64,000 nt of DNA, taken from a marine gamma proteobacterium HTCC2089 (GTDB taxonomy: Bacteria > Pseudomonadota > Gammaproteobacteria > Pseudomonadales > Azotimanducaceae). Below, piece by piece: positions 36,129 to 46,617 of the stretch. The translations under genes were made by a program, and so were the position numbers. Position 1 is the stretch's first letter. Every line of letters starts with the position of its first letter. The DNA lies in the NCBI GenBank assembly GCA_905182905.1, contig CAJJDH010000001.1, positions 1-64,000 of the forward strand, written 5' to 3'. Under the pieces are notes generated by a model. The model worked only from the letters and a program-made list of their open reading frames with translations. It did not search any database and was not told the origin of the DNA.

Positions 36129-36179
36129 GGACAGGAAGATGTCACCAAATTGGTGCAAAAAGCGAATAATCGACTGTCC
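36129..36179. promoter_or_regulatory. Nested inverted repeats in the pckA leader
   Basis: CACCAA-A-TTGGTG (36143-36155) is a perfect palindrome inside a larger pair GGACAG (36129-36134) and CTGTCC (36174-36179). On the minus strand the core reads TGCACCA-N3-TGGTG, close to NtrC-type half-sites, but no sigma-54 promoter with correct spacing was found nearby. It lies 60-110 bases upstream of pckA and could be an operator or leader hairpin. Confidence 0.35.
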
Positions 36180-36239
36180 CCCACCCCATATCCTCTGGCA
36201 TAATTTGCCACCTTTCTCGCCAAGCATATAAAGAAGACT

Positions 36240-37796
36240 ATGTCCCAAGAACACGGATCAAACGGCCAATCTACGAATTACAATAATCTGACAACAGCGG
36301 AGTTAGCAGAACACGCTGTAGTTCGCGGCGAAGGCAAATTTGCGAGCAACGGGGCTATCGTTGTAGAAACTGGTGCCCGTACAGGTCGCTCACCTAAAGA
36401 CCGCTTTATCGTCGATGAACCTTCAACTTCTGACTCTATTGATTGGGGTAGCGTAAACTTGCCCATAGCGACGGAAGTATTCGAGCACCTTTGGGACAGA
36501 GTCCAAGTACATCTTGGTGAGACTGAAACCTACACCTCGAATTTGCATGTAGGTGCGGATCCAGAGCACTACCTGCCAATTGAAGTTACAACTCAGTACG
36601 CTTGGCATAGCTTATTTGGCCGGTCAATGTTCATTGACCCAGAGCACTACAACCCACATAACAAAGAAATTTGGCAAGTTGTTAACGCACCATTATTCCA
36701 GTGCGACCCAGAACGTGACGGCACCCATAGTGATGGCACGGTGATGATTAACTTTGCGCAACGCAAAGTTCTGATCGCTGGTATGCGCTATGCAGGCGAA
36801 ATGAAAAAATCAATGTTCTCCGTGCTTAACTTTTTGCTGCCAGAAAAAGACGTGCTACCAATGCATTGCTCAGCAAATATGGGCGAGTCTAAAGACGTCA
36901 CACTATTCTTTGGTTTGTCTGGTACAGGAAAAACTACTCTGTCCGCAGACCCATCACGCTTACTGATAGGTGATGACGAACATGGCTGGGGCAAAGGTAC
37001 CGTGTTCAATTTTGAAGGCGGCTGTTATGCAAAATGTATCGACCTCACGCGGAAGAACGAGCCAGTAATCTTTGATGCCATTCGTTTCGGCGCTATCGTG
37101 GAAAACGTCATCATTGATGAAAATCGCGACCCTGATTACACCGATAGCTCTCTTACCGAAAATACTCGGGCTTGTTATCCGCGCAGCAACATTGAAGAGA
37201 AAGTACCCGAGAATAGAGCCGGTGAGCCAAGCAACATTATCTTTCTAACTTGTGATGTCAGTGGCGTACTGCCACCGGTTTCATTGCTTAGCAAGGAAGC
37301 AGCGGCCTATCATTTCCTTTCAGGCTATACGGCCCAAGTCGGTTCTACCGAAATTGGCTCTACAGAAGCTTACAAAGCGACATTCTCAACTTGTTTTGGC
37401 GCACCCTTTTTTCCGCGTCCAGCTGGCGTTTACGCAGATCTGCTGATTAAGCGCATTGAGGAATTTGGTTCACGAGTCTATCTGGTTAACACTGGTTGGA
37501 CCGGAGGCGGCTACGGTGTGGGAGAGCGTTTTAGTATCCCAACAACAAGAGCGGTTATTGCGGCCATCCAAAACGGTGATCTGGAAAATACCCCGACTCA
37601 GAAATTGCCGGGCTTCAACCTAGAAATACCGCTCAAGGTTGCTGGCATAGAAGATCAAATTCTCAATCCGCGCGAGGCCTGGTCAGATAAGGCAGCTTAT
37701 GACGCTGCTGCTAACTCGCTGGTTGAAAAGTTTGTTGAGAACTTTACGAAGTTCGATGTCAATGCATCAATTATAGAGGCAGGCCCTACCACCTGA
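36240..37796 (+). CDS. pckA: Phosphoenolpyruvate carboxykinase (ATP)
   Basis: 518 aa. The kinase P-loop [10 protein letters not shown] (225-234, K231), DDEHGW metal site and TGWTGGGYG are all intact. It converts oxaloacetate and ATP to phosphoenolpyruvate, the first step of gluconeogenesis, in the cytoplasm. It follows hslO as in E. coli, but a 225-base leader with inverted repeats separates them, so it probably has its own promoter. A gapped hairpin (37804-37834) follows the stop. Confidence 0.97.
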   Translation: MSQEHGSNGQSTNYNNLTTAELAEHAVVRGEGKFASNGAIVVETGARTGRSPKDRFIVDEPSTSDSIDWGSVNLPIATEVFEHLWDRVQVHLGETETYTSNLHVGADPEHYLPIEVTTQYAWHSLFGRSMFIDPEHYNPHNKEIWQVVNAPLFQCDPERDGTHSDGTVMINFAQRKVLIAGMRYAGEMKKSMFSVLNFLLPEKDVLPMHCSANMGESKDVTLFFGLSGTGKTTLSADPSRLLIGDDEHGWGKGTVFNFEGGCYAKCIDLTRKNEPVIFDAIRFGAIVENVIIDENRDPDYTDSSLTENTRACYPRSNIEEKVPENRAGEPSNIIFLTCDVSGVLPPVSLLSKEAAAYHFLSGYTAQVGSTEIGSTEAYKATFSTCFGAPFFPRPAGVYADLLIKRIEEFGSRVYLVNTGWTGGGYGVGERFSIPTTRAVIAAIQNGDLENTPTQKLPGFNLEIPLKVAGIEDQILNPREAWSDKAAYDAAANSLVEKFVENFTKFDVNASIIEAGPTT

Positions 37797-37803
37797 TAGC
37801 CAA

Positions 37804-37834
37804 ACCGACTAGGGCGATTTAAGCGCCTTAGTCG
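37804..37834. terminator. Hairpin after pckA
   Basis: CGACTA-g-GGCG and CGCC-t-TAGTCG form an eleven-position stem with one G.T-type pair around a short AT loop, eight bases after the pckA stop. No T-run follows, so its strength as a terminator is uncertain. Confidence 0.45.
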
Positions 37835-37938
37835 ATACAAGCTAGCTGCTTTGCTGGAGCTAAGTTTTGAGAATTCTAAATTCAAAAATTTTGTGCATCT
37901 TACAAAGCCCTATTTAAGTCAAAGGGACCTAGTAAGAT

Positions 37939-39480
37939 ATGAATTTGGATGCAAAAAAACTTCTACAGCTTAGTGGCGCCAACTCTGGTCTGAGCCTATT
38001 GACCCGAGGTATCGAAAAAGAAAGCCTACGCATTTCTTTAGATGGCAGACTCGCCAAGACACGCCACCCACAGGCGCTAGGCTCTGCTCTAACCCACAAA
38101 AACATCACAACGGATTTTTCCGAAGCTCAGCTTGAACTGATCACCGGTGTTCATGCTAGCCCTGAAGCATGCCTAGCCGAGTTAGATCGTGTGCATACCT
38201 ATATCCACAAGAACATAGGCGATGAGCATTTGTGGCCGAGTAGTATGCCTTGCATATTTCCCAGTGAGCACGAGAGCATTCCCCTTGGGCAGTACGGCAG
38301 CTCCAATATTGGTCAGGCTAAAACCGTTTATCGTCGAGGTCTTGGACATCGATACGGGCGCCTGATGCAGACTATTTCTGGGATTCACTACAATTTTTCA
38401 CTGCCAGACGAGCTATGGAATGCACTTGGTGTCCACGATCAAGAGCAACGCACCGATGCCTATTTTGGATTGATACGAAATTTTCGGCGCTGGTCCTGGC
38501 TGCTGATCTATTTATTTGGCGCATCACCGGCCGTATGCAGATCTTTTATTCAAAATCTTGATCACCGCCTAGATCCGTTTAACGAGGGAACATACTACCT
38601 TCCTTATGCAACAAGTTTGCGTATGGGCCGGCTCGGTTATCAAAGTGACGCCCAAAGCGAAATGCATGTCTCGTACAACTCTTTAGATGCTTACTCTAAA
38701 TCTATGCGCGAGGGACTAACTAAAACACACTCTGAGTATGCGCAATTTCAGCCAACTGCTGACGGTGAATATCAGCAATTGAACGACTCTATTCTACAAA
38801 TTGAAAATGAGTTTTACGGTACCATTCGACCCAAACGTACGGCCAGATCTGGGGAGCGCCCCTTAGCCGCTCTAAACAATTGGGGCGTAGAGTATGTTGA
38901 AGTCCGGTGTATTGACCTGAATCCATTTGAACCACAGGGTATCAATTTAGAACAAATCCGTTTCATTGATACATTCTTATTGCTATGCCTTTTGGCAGAC
39001 AGCCCTGAAGATAGTCGCGAAGAAACAGCGCGTATGGACCGCAATCAGGCCGCCGTGGTTGAGAAAGGCCGCGAACCTAATCTTGCACTAGAGCGTGGCG
39101 CTAAGACTATTACATTAAGCAATTGGGCCAACGAACTACTGACCCAATGCCAACCCATTAGTGAACTACTAGACACAGCGCACAATAGTAAGGGCTACGG
39201 TCAAAGCTTGAGCAAGCAACTGCGCAAAGTAGAGTCTGCACAACAAACCCCTTCAGCAAAAATTCTTGCATCACTCAGCATGCTAGGTTCTTTTTCCAAG
39301 TTCTCTTTACAGCAGGCAGAAAAACACCACGAGCATTTCCTCAATACAAAGTTATCTGAGGAGGAGGCACAAGCTTTGACCACAGAAGCTGAGGAGTCGC
39401 TAAAGCGGCAGGCGGATATTGAAGCCAATGAAAGTGTGCCTTTCGGCGAGTTTCTCAAAGAGTATATAAAGCTGACTTAA
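37939..39480 (+). CDS. gshA: Glutamate--cysteine ligase
   Basis: 513 aa, the length of the gammaproteobacterial GshA. The GIEKESLRI start, TTDFSEAQLELIT and ISGIHYNFS motifs and the later WGVEYVEVRCIDLNPF are conserved. It makes gamma-glutamylcysteine, the first step of glutathione synthesis. This fits the glutathione-linked genes around 18.5-19.5 kb (GFA and GST families), although they are not in one operon. Confidence 0.96.
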   Translation: MNLDAKKLLQLSGANSGLSLLTRGIEKESLRISLDGRLAKTRHPQALGSALTHKNITTDFSEAQLELITGVHASPEACLAELDRVHTYIHKNIGDEHLWPSSMPCIFPSEHESIPLGQYGSSNIGQAKTVYRRGLGHRYGRLMQTISGIHYNFSLPDELWNALGVHDQEQRTDAYFGLIRNFRRWSWLLIYLFGASPAVCRSFIQNLDHRLDPFNEGTYYLPYATSLRMGRLGYQSDAQSEMHVSYNSLDAYSKSMREGLTKTHSEYAQFQPTADGEYQQLNDSILQIENEFYGTIRPKRTARSGERPLAALNNWGVEYVEVRCIDLNPFEPQGINLEQIRFIDTFLLLCLLADSPEDSREETARMDRNQAAVVEKGREPNLALERGAKTITLSNWANELLTQCQPISELLDTAHNSKGYGQSLSKQLRKVESAQQTPSAKILASLSMLGSFSKFSLQQAEKHHEHFLNTKLSEEEAQALTTEAEESLKRQADIEANESVPFGEFLKEYIKLT

Positions 39481-39567
39481 GAGCTATTGCATAGTTATGC
39501 AAGCTTGGAATAGAACTCAATCGACTTTGGGACAGAAAATGTTAGCACTGCCTTTCACGGACCTTCT

Positions 39568-40200
39568 GTGAATTTTTTAGCCCACTGCGTTTTAGCAGAT
39601 CATGCATCGGTTCATTGGCAAGCCGATGCCCAAACACACCAAGGGCTACTGGCTGGTGCAGTTGTTGCCGATTTCACTAAAGGTCGGATAGATCAAACTT
39701 GGCCAAGAGCACTACAAGCCGGGGTACGCTTACACCGAAGGATTGATGCTTTTTCTAATACTCAACAAGGCATTAAGTTGACCTGCGCAAAATTTCCAGC
39801 TCAATACAGGCGTTATGCACCAATCTTCGTTGACGTATTAGCAGACTACTTTCTCTCCATTAGTTGGAATGATTTTCACAGCGAAGCAAAAACAACATTT
39901 TCAGCCAAGTGTTATGAGGCGTTAACAGCTTATGAAGGTTTTTTGCCAAAAAATGGTCAGCGGTTTTTGCACTATGCCCAAGAAAAAGACCTATTCGCCA
40001 ATTATGACCAATGGGAAAATATTGAGCGTGGTTTGGGCTCGGTATTACAGCGTTTAAATAAGGCAACTTGGTTTGAAGAGGTTAACGATTGTGCAAAATC
40101 CATTAAAACAACAGCGCTACCGGACTTTTACCTTTACTACTCTGAATTAGAGCAACAACTACCAAGTTGGCGCGGACTTTTAGAGCAAAAACCCAGCTAA
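39568..40200 (+). CDS. acpH: Acyl carrier protein phosphodiesterase family (AcpH)
   Basis: 210 aa starting with GTG at 39568, as the first in-frame start giving NFLAHCVLA, the standard N-terminus of the family; no strong ribosome-binding site is evident. VADFTKG, RLHRRIDAFSN and DVLADYFLS carry the expected His/Asp metal-binding residues of an HD-like fold. It removes the 4'-phosphopantetheine group from acyl carrier protein. It stands alone. Confidence 0.85.
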   Translation: MNFLAHCVLADHASVHWQADAQTHQGLLAGAVVADFTKGRIDQTWPRALQAGVRLHRRIDAFSNTQQGIKLTCAKFPAQYRRYAPIFVDVLADYFLSISWNDFHSEAKTTFSAKCYEALTAYEGFLPKNGQRFLHYAQEKDLFANYDQWENIERGLGSVLQRLNKATWFEEVNDCAKSIKTTALPDFYLYYSELEQQLPSWRGLLEQKPS

Positions 40201-40406
40201 TAAAATCAGCTAATAGAGTCCTATAAGGTCAAAAGACTGGAAAATCTGGCACCAACGCACCATCAAAGCCCTCTTTTACCGCTCAGCAAGCCAATCTGGT
40301 ACAAACTTCGGTCCACATTTTGCCCCTCTTCGACTACCCTACGCACCCGGAAAATTACTTTTTGAGCGTCAGCCCGTTTTGCCGCTCCCAAAACAAAGGA
40401 ATTAAA

Positions 40407-41381
40407 GTGAAAGCGGTATTATGTAAATCCTATGGCCCTGCGGAAAATCTCACTCTTGAAGAAGTGAGCGAGCCCGAGTTAAAGCCCGGCCAAGTTATAG
40501 TAGATGTTAAGGCCAGCGCGCTGAATTTCCCTGATGTGCTAATGATAGAGGGAAAATATCAGTCCCAACCAGAATTTCCATTTTCTCCAGGTGGGGAGGT
40601 GGCTGGAGTCGTCAGTGCTGTGGCCGCTGATGTAGACCAGTGGAAAGTCGGTGATGAGGTTTTTGGCGGTTCAGGTCACGGCGGCTTTGCGGAAAAAATT
40701 GCCATCTCAGCAAAAGGTCTAAAACCAAAACCACAGTCTATGAGTTTTGCTCAAGCTTCTGGTATCAGCACCACCTACGGCACTTCGTACTATGCTCTGA
40801 AGCAACGCGCTGATTTACAACCAGGTGAAACATTACTGGTACTGGGTGCAGCGGGCGGTGTTGGCCTAGCTGCCGTAGAATTGGGTAAAGCTATGGGCGC
40901 CAGAGTTATAGCAGCGGCGTCCACCGACGAGAAACTAGCCGTCGCTAAAGCGGCCGGAGCAGATGACCTGATCAACTACAGTGACGGCGACCTAAAAGAT
41001 AAGGTCAAAGCTCTGACCGGTGGTAAGGGCGCCGATGTAATTTACGACCCAGTGGGTGGACCGCTTTTCGATCAGTGTATGCGCTGCGTAAATTGGTATG
41101 GCCGCGTGTTAATCGTTGGCTTCGTTGGCGGCGATATTCCTCGCGTGCCAACAAATCTAATTCTGCTGAAGAGCTGCCAAGTGGTCGGCGTATTCTATGG
41201 GTCTTTTTCAGCTCGCTTCACCAAAGAAAACGAGCAAAACTTTGCTGAAATAATGACTATGTTTGAGGCTGGCAAAATCAGCCCACTTATCGGTGCAGAG
41301 TATGCTCTAGAAGAGTTCGTACAAGCGCTTAATTGTCTGGCCGAAAGAAGGGCCGTTGGAAAAGTAGTGGTTAATATCTGA
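40407..41381 (+). CDS. NADPH:quinone oxidoreductase-like MDR enzyme
   Basis: 324 aa from the GTG at 40407, chosen because AAAGGA is six bases upstream and it gives the family start KAVLCKSYGP; a longer in-frame TTG start lies at 40320. The GHGGFAEK and VLGAAGGVGLAAVELGKAMG nucleotide-binding site, without the zinc ligands of alcohol dehydrogenases, match the zinc-free quinone reductase/zeta-crystallin group. The stop overlaps the dsbB-like start (TGATG), so both are co-translated. Confidence 0.9.
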   Translation: MKAVLCKSYGPAENLTLEEVSEPELKPGQVIVDVKASALNFPDVLMIEGKYQSQPEFPFSPGGEVAGVVSAVAADVDQWKVGDEVFGGSGHGGFAEKIAISAKGLKPKPQSMSFAQASGISTTYGTSYYALKQRADLQPGETLLVLGAAGGVGLAAVELGKAMGARVIAAASTDEKLAVAKAAGADDLINYSDGDLKDKVKALTGGKGADVIYDPVGGPLFDQCMRCVNWYGRVLIVGFVGGDIPRVPTNLILLKSCQVVGVFYGSFSARFTKENEQNFAEIMTMFEAGKISPLIGAEYALEEFVQALNCLAERRAVGKVVVNI

Positions 41382-41869
41382 TGTTCGTAACCTGGAAATC
41401 TGAGCAGTGGGCGCTGGCAATTTGTATAGTCAGCGGTGGCTTACTTTGTGTTGGTTTATTCATGGAACACGCCATGGGCCTTAGCCCTTGCCCATTGTGC
41501 ATGATGCAACGGATTTGGCTCTTGCTAGTTGGTCTAATGGCCTATGCAAGCCTTGCACATAGCCCGCGATGGGGAATTTACCCACTGTTGGGCGGCGTCT
41601 GCGCCCTTATTGGAAGTGGCTTTTCATTACGTCAAATCTACCTACAAAACTTACCCAAGGATGAGATACCCAGTTGCGGACCTGACTTGAACTATATGAT
41701 TGAAGCTTTTCCTTTAAGCGATGTACTTGCAGCTATGACATCTGGCACTGGCGACTGCGCTGAAGTGAGCTGGTCATTACTTGGCTTGAGTATTCCAGCT
41801 TGGCTGTTTGCAGGCTTTATGGTTCTACTCTTTGGCTGTGTTATGCAAATTCGGCACGGCATCAAATAG
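41381..41869 (+). CDS. dsbB: Disulfide bond formation protein B
   Basis: 162 aa with four membrane helices. The first periplasmic pair is CPLC (C37-C40) and the second is C99-C126 in a periplasmic loop. It re-oxidises DsbA using quinone. Being translationally coupled to a quinone reductase-like gene is a sensible pairing for quinone-linked redox, though such coupling is only seen from the sequence here. No dsbA is in the window. Confidence 0.93.
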   Translation: MFVTWKSEQWALAICIVSGGLLCVGLFMEHAMGLSPCPLCMMQRIWLLLVGLMAYASLAHSPRWGIYPLLGGVCALIGSGFSLRQIYLQNLPKDEIPSCGPDLNYMIEAFPLSDVLAAMTSGTGDCAEVSWSLLGLSIPAWLFAGFMVLLFGCVMQIRHGIK

Positions 41870-41934
41870 ATTTTTTGGCTCTAAGGCAACTGACAAATGC
41901 TCCGGACTTAGCCGAGAGTGTTCAAGGATAAAAG

Positions 41935-42681
41935 ATGAGCAAAACTACAAAAAAAATATTAGTAGTTAACAGCAAAGGCGGCAGTGGTAAGACAACTATT
42001 GCTACCAATCTTGCAGTGGCTTTTGCCAATCAAGGATTGCAAGTTTCACTACTAGATTGCGACCGACAAGCCAGCTGTTTGCACTGGGCCGAAGAGCGAG
42101 ATGCTCAGGCCCCGCGTGTGAAGACGATTGCGACCTTTGATTCAGCCCAAGCACTTGCCACGCAAGTCACGGAATGCAGTGCTAGCTGCGACGTTATTAT
42201 AATGGATGCCTCAGGCAGACATACTGACCCAGGTGTCTTTGAAGCTGGGTTGAAAGCCAGTGAGCTAGTACTTATTCCTATGCTGGCGTCTTCACTAGAC
42301 ATTAAAGCCGGCGAGCGCTTCGTTACTGACTTATTGACTCATCGAGCTATGCGCGCTGACCCAAAACCGACTGGGGTCATTTATAACCGCGCCCAAACTA
42401 ACTCGACTAGTCACCAGCGTTTAGAAGATCTCCTACGCTGTCTTGATATTCCAGTAATCGCAGAATTGAAAGATTCCGCAGTGTATGCGAAGGCCGCCCA
42501 ATACGGCGCTGGAGTAATGGAGATGCGAGAAAATATTGCCGCAAGCAGAGAGTACGATGCTTGGCGAGATATCATGATTTGGATTGATAGAAGAACTGCA
42601 GGGCGACGTGAGCTACCCAGGCCTATTCAAGCCGGTAGAAAAATTGGGCGCTCTAAAATCAGCCAGAACAGAGTCTCCTAA
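41935..42681 (+). CDS. ParA-family ATPase (orphan)
   Basis: 248 aa. The deviant Walker A KGGSGKTT (K14, K19) at the N-terminus, the switch-like MDASGRH and later VIYNRAQ mark the ParA/MinD group. The protein ends in a basic tail (GRRELPR, GRKIGRSK) that may bind DNA. No ParB, parS or McdB-like partner lies nearby, so it is an orphan that may position another cargo. AAGGAT lies before the ATG. Confidence 0.88.
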   Translation: MSKTTKKILVVNSKGGSGKTTIATNLAVAFANQGLQVSLLDCDRQASCLHWAEERDAQAPRVKTIATFDSAQALATQVTECSASCDVIIMDASGRHTDPGVFEAGLKASELVLIPMLASSLDIKAGERFVTDLLTHRAMRADPKPTGVIYNRAQTNSTSHQRLEDLLRCLDIPVIAELKDSAVYAKAAQYGAGVMEMRENIAASREYDAWRDIMIWIDRRTAGRRELPRPIQAGRKIGRSKISQNRVS

Positions 42682-42804
42682 CAAACCTCACTGAAAATGA
42701 GCCTTTGAATTTCTCCGCTGGTTTTTTCGCGAAAACCTTGCGGCGATTTTCGTACCAGCCCAACAAATGCCCGAACCCCTAACTAGGAAAGAAGTAATCC
42801 GCCA

Positions 42805-44670
42805 ATGCTGCGTGTACAAGATCTAAAATTCGAGCGCGGTGATGACGTGCTTTTTGCTGGTGTAAACCTTGTCGTCTATCCGGGCCAAAGAGTCGCCGTG
42901 GTGGGTCGCAACGGCGTGGGCAAGTCTACTTTCTTTAACTTAGTGCTAAAAAAGTTGGAAGCCAGCGGCGGTGAAGTGGATTTTCCAGAAGATTGGCAAC
43001 TTGGCTATATGGCCCAAGAAGTGGAGATCAGTGATCGCCCGGCCATTGAGTTTGTAATTGACGGTCACAAAGAACTGCGCAAAACCGAAAAAGCCATTGC
43101 TGAAACTGATGACCCAGTAAAGCTTGCAAACCTTTATACGCAATACGATGACCAAGGCGGTTACCAGTCCGAGGCCCGTGCTGGGGAAATTTTATACGGG
43201 TTGGGTTTTAGTGACGAAGAAACCACTAAGTCCTACCGAGATTTTTCCGGCGGTTGGCGTATTCGCCTAAATCTCGCACAAGCGTTGATGGCACCCAGCG
43301 ATATGTTGCTGCTCGATGAGCCTACTAACCACTTAGATCTAGAAGCCATATTATGGCTAGAAAATTGGCTAAAGCGCTTCCAGGGGGCTTTACTGATTAT
43401 TGCTCACGACAGGGCTTTTCTAGATTCAACCGTGACCCAAGTACTTTATTTGGCAGGCGCTGAAGGCAAATTTTATAAGGGCAACTACACATCATTTGAA
43501 CGCCAACGTAGCGATGAGTTAGAGCGCGAGCAGGCAATGGCCGTTAAGCACCAAGCCCAAGTCAGCCACATTCAACAGTTTGTTGACAGATTTCGCGCAA
43601 CCGCGAGTAAAGCAAAGCAGGTACAAAGCCGGATTAAGGCACTTGAGCGCATGCAAACTCAAGCCGCCCTGCACGTTGATTCTGACTATAGGGTCAACTT
43701 CAGCAATCCGGATAAGGTTTCCAACCCATTGTTTAGCTTCCGCAAAATGGATCTTGGTTATGGTGACTCTGTCATCCTCAAACAGGTAGGCCAGACTGTG
43801 TTACCAGGAGCAAGAATTGGCGTTTTAGGTGCTAACGGTGCGGGTAAATCTACACTACTGAAAGCCATTGTAGGAGATCTAGCACCACTCAACGGGCAGC
43901 TCGAAAAAGGTACCCACTCGCACATCGGCTATTTTGCACAGCATCAGCTGGAGTCGCTTGATATGTCTTCTACAGCCTACGAATCTATGATGGAAATTAG
44001 GCCAGACTTCAGAGAGCAGCAATGTAGAGACTATCTTGGTGGCTGGGGTTTCAACCTACCGATGATACAAAGACCGATCAAAAGCCTATCAGGGGGAGAA
44101 AAAGCCCGTTTTGTAATGGCAATTCTGGCCTCGGAGAAACCCGCAGTACTAGTCTTGGACGAACCGACTAACCACCTCGACCTAGATATGCGTGATGCAC
44201 TAGCGTTGGCGCTGCAGGCATATACCGGAGCGGTCATTATTGTGGCCCACGATAGAAGTCTTTTAGCCAAGATTGTCGATGAGCTTTGGTTAGTAGAAGA
44301 TGGTGCTTTGACCACTTATCATGGTGACCTCGAAGATTACACCGCCGCAAGAATTGAAAATGGTTCGGCTAGCGTGGGCGGTAAAGATACTGCAGGGTCC
44401 AAGAAAGCCCAGCGCCAAGAACGAGCTGCAGCTAGAGCATCACTAACCGAACTTCGCAAAAGTGTACGCGCTTTTGAAAAGGACATGGAGCGCAGCAACT
44501 CTAAGTTGAAAGGTATTGAAGAAATATTGGCAGATCAAAAGACATACGATGAAATGCCCGCTGAGGAACTCAACGACCTTCTTGCAAAAGCAGCAAATCT
44601 GCGCAAGCAGGTCGAAAAATCCGAGGAAGGATGGTTAGCTGCCAGTGCTGAGTTAGAAAGTATTTCCTGA
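42805..44670 (+). CDS. ABC-F family ATPase (YheS-like)
   Basis: 621 aa with two ABC domains. Walker A motifs GRNGVGKST and GANGAGKST, signatures FSGGWR and LSGGEKAR, and LLLDEPTNHLDLEA and LVLDEPTNHLDL are seen. There is no membrane domain, and the C-terminus (about 535-620) is a charged helical segment. ABC-F proteins act on the ribosome E site. Length and C-terminal extension look most like YheS; Uup is the alternative. Confidence 0.92.
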   Translation: MLRVQDLKFERGDDVLFAGVNLVVYPGQRVAVVGRNGVGKSTFFNLVLKKLEASGGEVDFPEDWQLGYMAQEVEISDRPAIEFVIDGHKELRKTEKAIAETDDPVKLANLYTQYDDQGGYQSEARAGEILYGLGFSDEETTKSYRDFSGGWRIRLNLAQALMAPSDMLLLDEPTNHLDLEAILWLENWLKRFQGALLIIAHDRAFLDSTVTQVLYLAGAEGKFYKGNYTSFERQRSDELEREQAMAVKHQAQVSHIQQFVDRFRATASKAKQVQSRIKALERMQTQAALHVDSDYRVNFSNPDKVSNPLFSFRKMDLGYGDSVILKQVGQTVLPGARIGVLGANGAGKSTLLKAIVGDLAPLNGQLEKGTHSHIGYFAQHQLESLDMSSTAYESMMEIRPDFREQQCRDYLGGWGFNLPMIQRPIKSLSGGEKARFVMAILASEKPAVLVLDEPTNHLDLDMRDALALALQAYTGAVIIVAHDRSLLAKIVDELWLVEDGALTTYHGDLEDYTAARIENGSASVGGKDTAGSKKAQRQERAAARASLTELRKSVRAFEKDMERSNSKLKGIEEILADQKTYDEMPAEELNDLLAKAANLRKQVEKSEEGWLAASAELESIS

Positions 44671-44730
44671 ACGTTGAGACACTAGACTTAAAACACCCAC
44701 AAAATAGCTCGTCGCTAGTCATTTGGTTAG

Positions 44731-45744
<1,014 letters not shown>

Positions 45745-45827
45745 CAGGGTACTTGCCTGCAGAGCAAAAATACGTGGACCATTTATCCGTCAAATACGGC
45801 TTTTGCGGGACAGGTGTAGTTTATCGG

Positions 45828-45836
45828 TGCTACAAT
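45828..45836 (+). promoter_or_regulatory. Candidate extended -10 promoter for trxA
   Basis: TGC-TACAAT (45828-45836) has the TGn extended -10 form and lies 30 bases before the trxA start. No good -35 is seen, as is usual for extended -10 promoters. Position and sequence only. Confidence 0.4.
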
Positions 45837-45865
45837 TTTCTTTTGCAAAATATTAGGAGACGCAG

Positions 45866-46192
45866 ATGAGCGACAATATCGTTCATACAAGTGACGACGG
45901 CTTTCAAGAAGACGTTCTTAACTCAGATAAGCCAGTGCTTGTAGATTACTGGGCTGAATGGTGCGGACCGTGCAAAATGATTGCCCCGATCCTAAGTGAG
46001 GTTGCAGGTGAATATGCCGATAAAATTAAGGTATGTAAACTGGACATCGACTCTAATCAAGCAACACCACCTAAATACGGCATTCGCGGCATTCCAACAC
46101 TTATGTTGTTTAAGAATGGCGAAGTGGAAGCTACTAAAGTTGGCGCGCTTTCTAAGTCGCAGCTTCAGGCGTTTTTAGACAGCAATATCTAA
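45866..46192 (+). CDS. trxA: Thioredoxin 1
   Basis: 108 aa with WCGPC (C33, C36) and the cis-proline in [14 protein letters not shown] lies before the ATG. It is the general cytoplasmic disulfide reductant. Its position before rho is conserved in Pseudomonas relatives. A hairpin and a set of tandem repeats follow in the 425-base gap to rho. Confidence 0.97.
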   Translation: MSDNIVHTSDDGFQEDVLNSDKPVLVDYWAEWCGPCKMIAPILSEVAGEYADKIKVCKLDIDSNQATPPKYGIRGIPTLMLFKNGEVEATKVGALSKSQLQAFLDSNI

Positions 46193-46208
46193 AACTTGCA
46201 CTGACATG

Positions 46209-46260
46209 TAGCCGAGTCCTGTAGGCGAGTCATGTAGACAAGCCATATAGACAAGTAAGG
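46209..46260. repeat. Four degenerate 13-base tandem repeats
   Basis: Four consecutive 13-base units each start with TAG and carry a GCCGAGTC/GACAAG-type core: TAGCCGAGTCCTG, TAGGCGAGTCATG, TAGACAAGCCATA, TAGACAAGTAAGG. They begin 17 bases after the trxA stop. The units differ at several positions, so the array is not a recent duplication. Function is unknown. Confidence 0.65.
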
Positions 46261-46267
46261 AAAGAGT

Positions 46268-46285
46268 GGGGCTGAACTTAGCCCC
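46268..46285. terminator. Hairpin downstream of trxA
   Basis: GGGGCT (46268-46273) pairs with AGCCCC (46280-46285) around a GAACTT loop. No T-run follows. It is the best trxA terminator candidate but weak by the usual rule. Confidence 0.45.
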
Positions 46286-46547
46286 GCCAAAATGGACCCT
46301 CTTAATTTCACTGCTCGTATTAAGTATTACCTAATCAAGTACTCTAATTCTGTGAAAATTCATATCAATTAGGTTGTTTTTACTTCTTGACCCCCAGCCT
46401 CAAGTCACTAGACTAGTGCCTGAGAGATGCGAGTAATTTAAGAAATTTAAGATAGTTTGCAGTAACCAGCAGATCCATCTCTCAACGAACCCCCTTTATC
46501 TTTATCACGCCTAATTTCCCTGTGCATAATTTGATAACACTCTTTTC

Positions 46548-46569
46548 TAGTAAAGAGCTAGTAAAGAGC
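46548..46569. repeat. 11-base direct repeat in the rho leader
   Basis: CTAGTAAAGAG occurs twice in tandem (46548-46558, 46559-46569) and the next bases begin CTAG again. It lies about 50 bases upstream of the rho start. It may be a slippage product or a protein-binding array. Confidence 0.5.
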
Positions 46570-46617
46570 TAGCACAGCGAAAAATTCAACCACCACTACT
46601 ACGGCTTTCTTACTAAT

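Larger units (their letters stand above)
46193..46617. other. trxA-rho intergenic region
   Basis: No gene is seen. From left: a four-copy 13-base tandem repeat (46209-46260), a GGGGCT/AGCCCC hairpin (46268-46285), an AT-rich stretch, a CACTA-GAC-TAGTG palindrome (46406-46418), and an 11-base direct repeat (46548-46569) ahead of rho. The right part is expected to hold the rho promoter and leader; the rho leader is known to take part in rho autoregulation in E. coli. Confidence 0.6.

Noticed and set aside
36195-36206. TGGCA..TTGC as a sigma-54 promoter of pckA
   Set aside because: Spacing between GG and GC is eight bases instead of ten.
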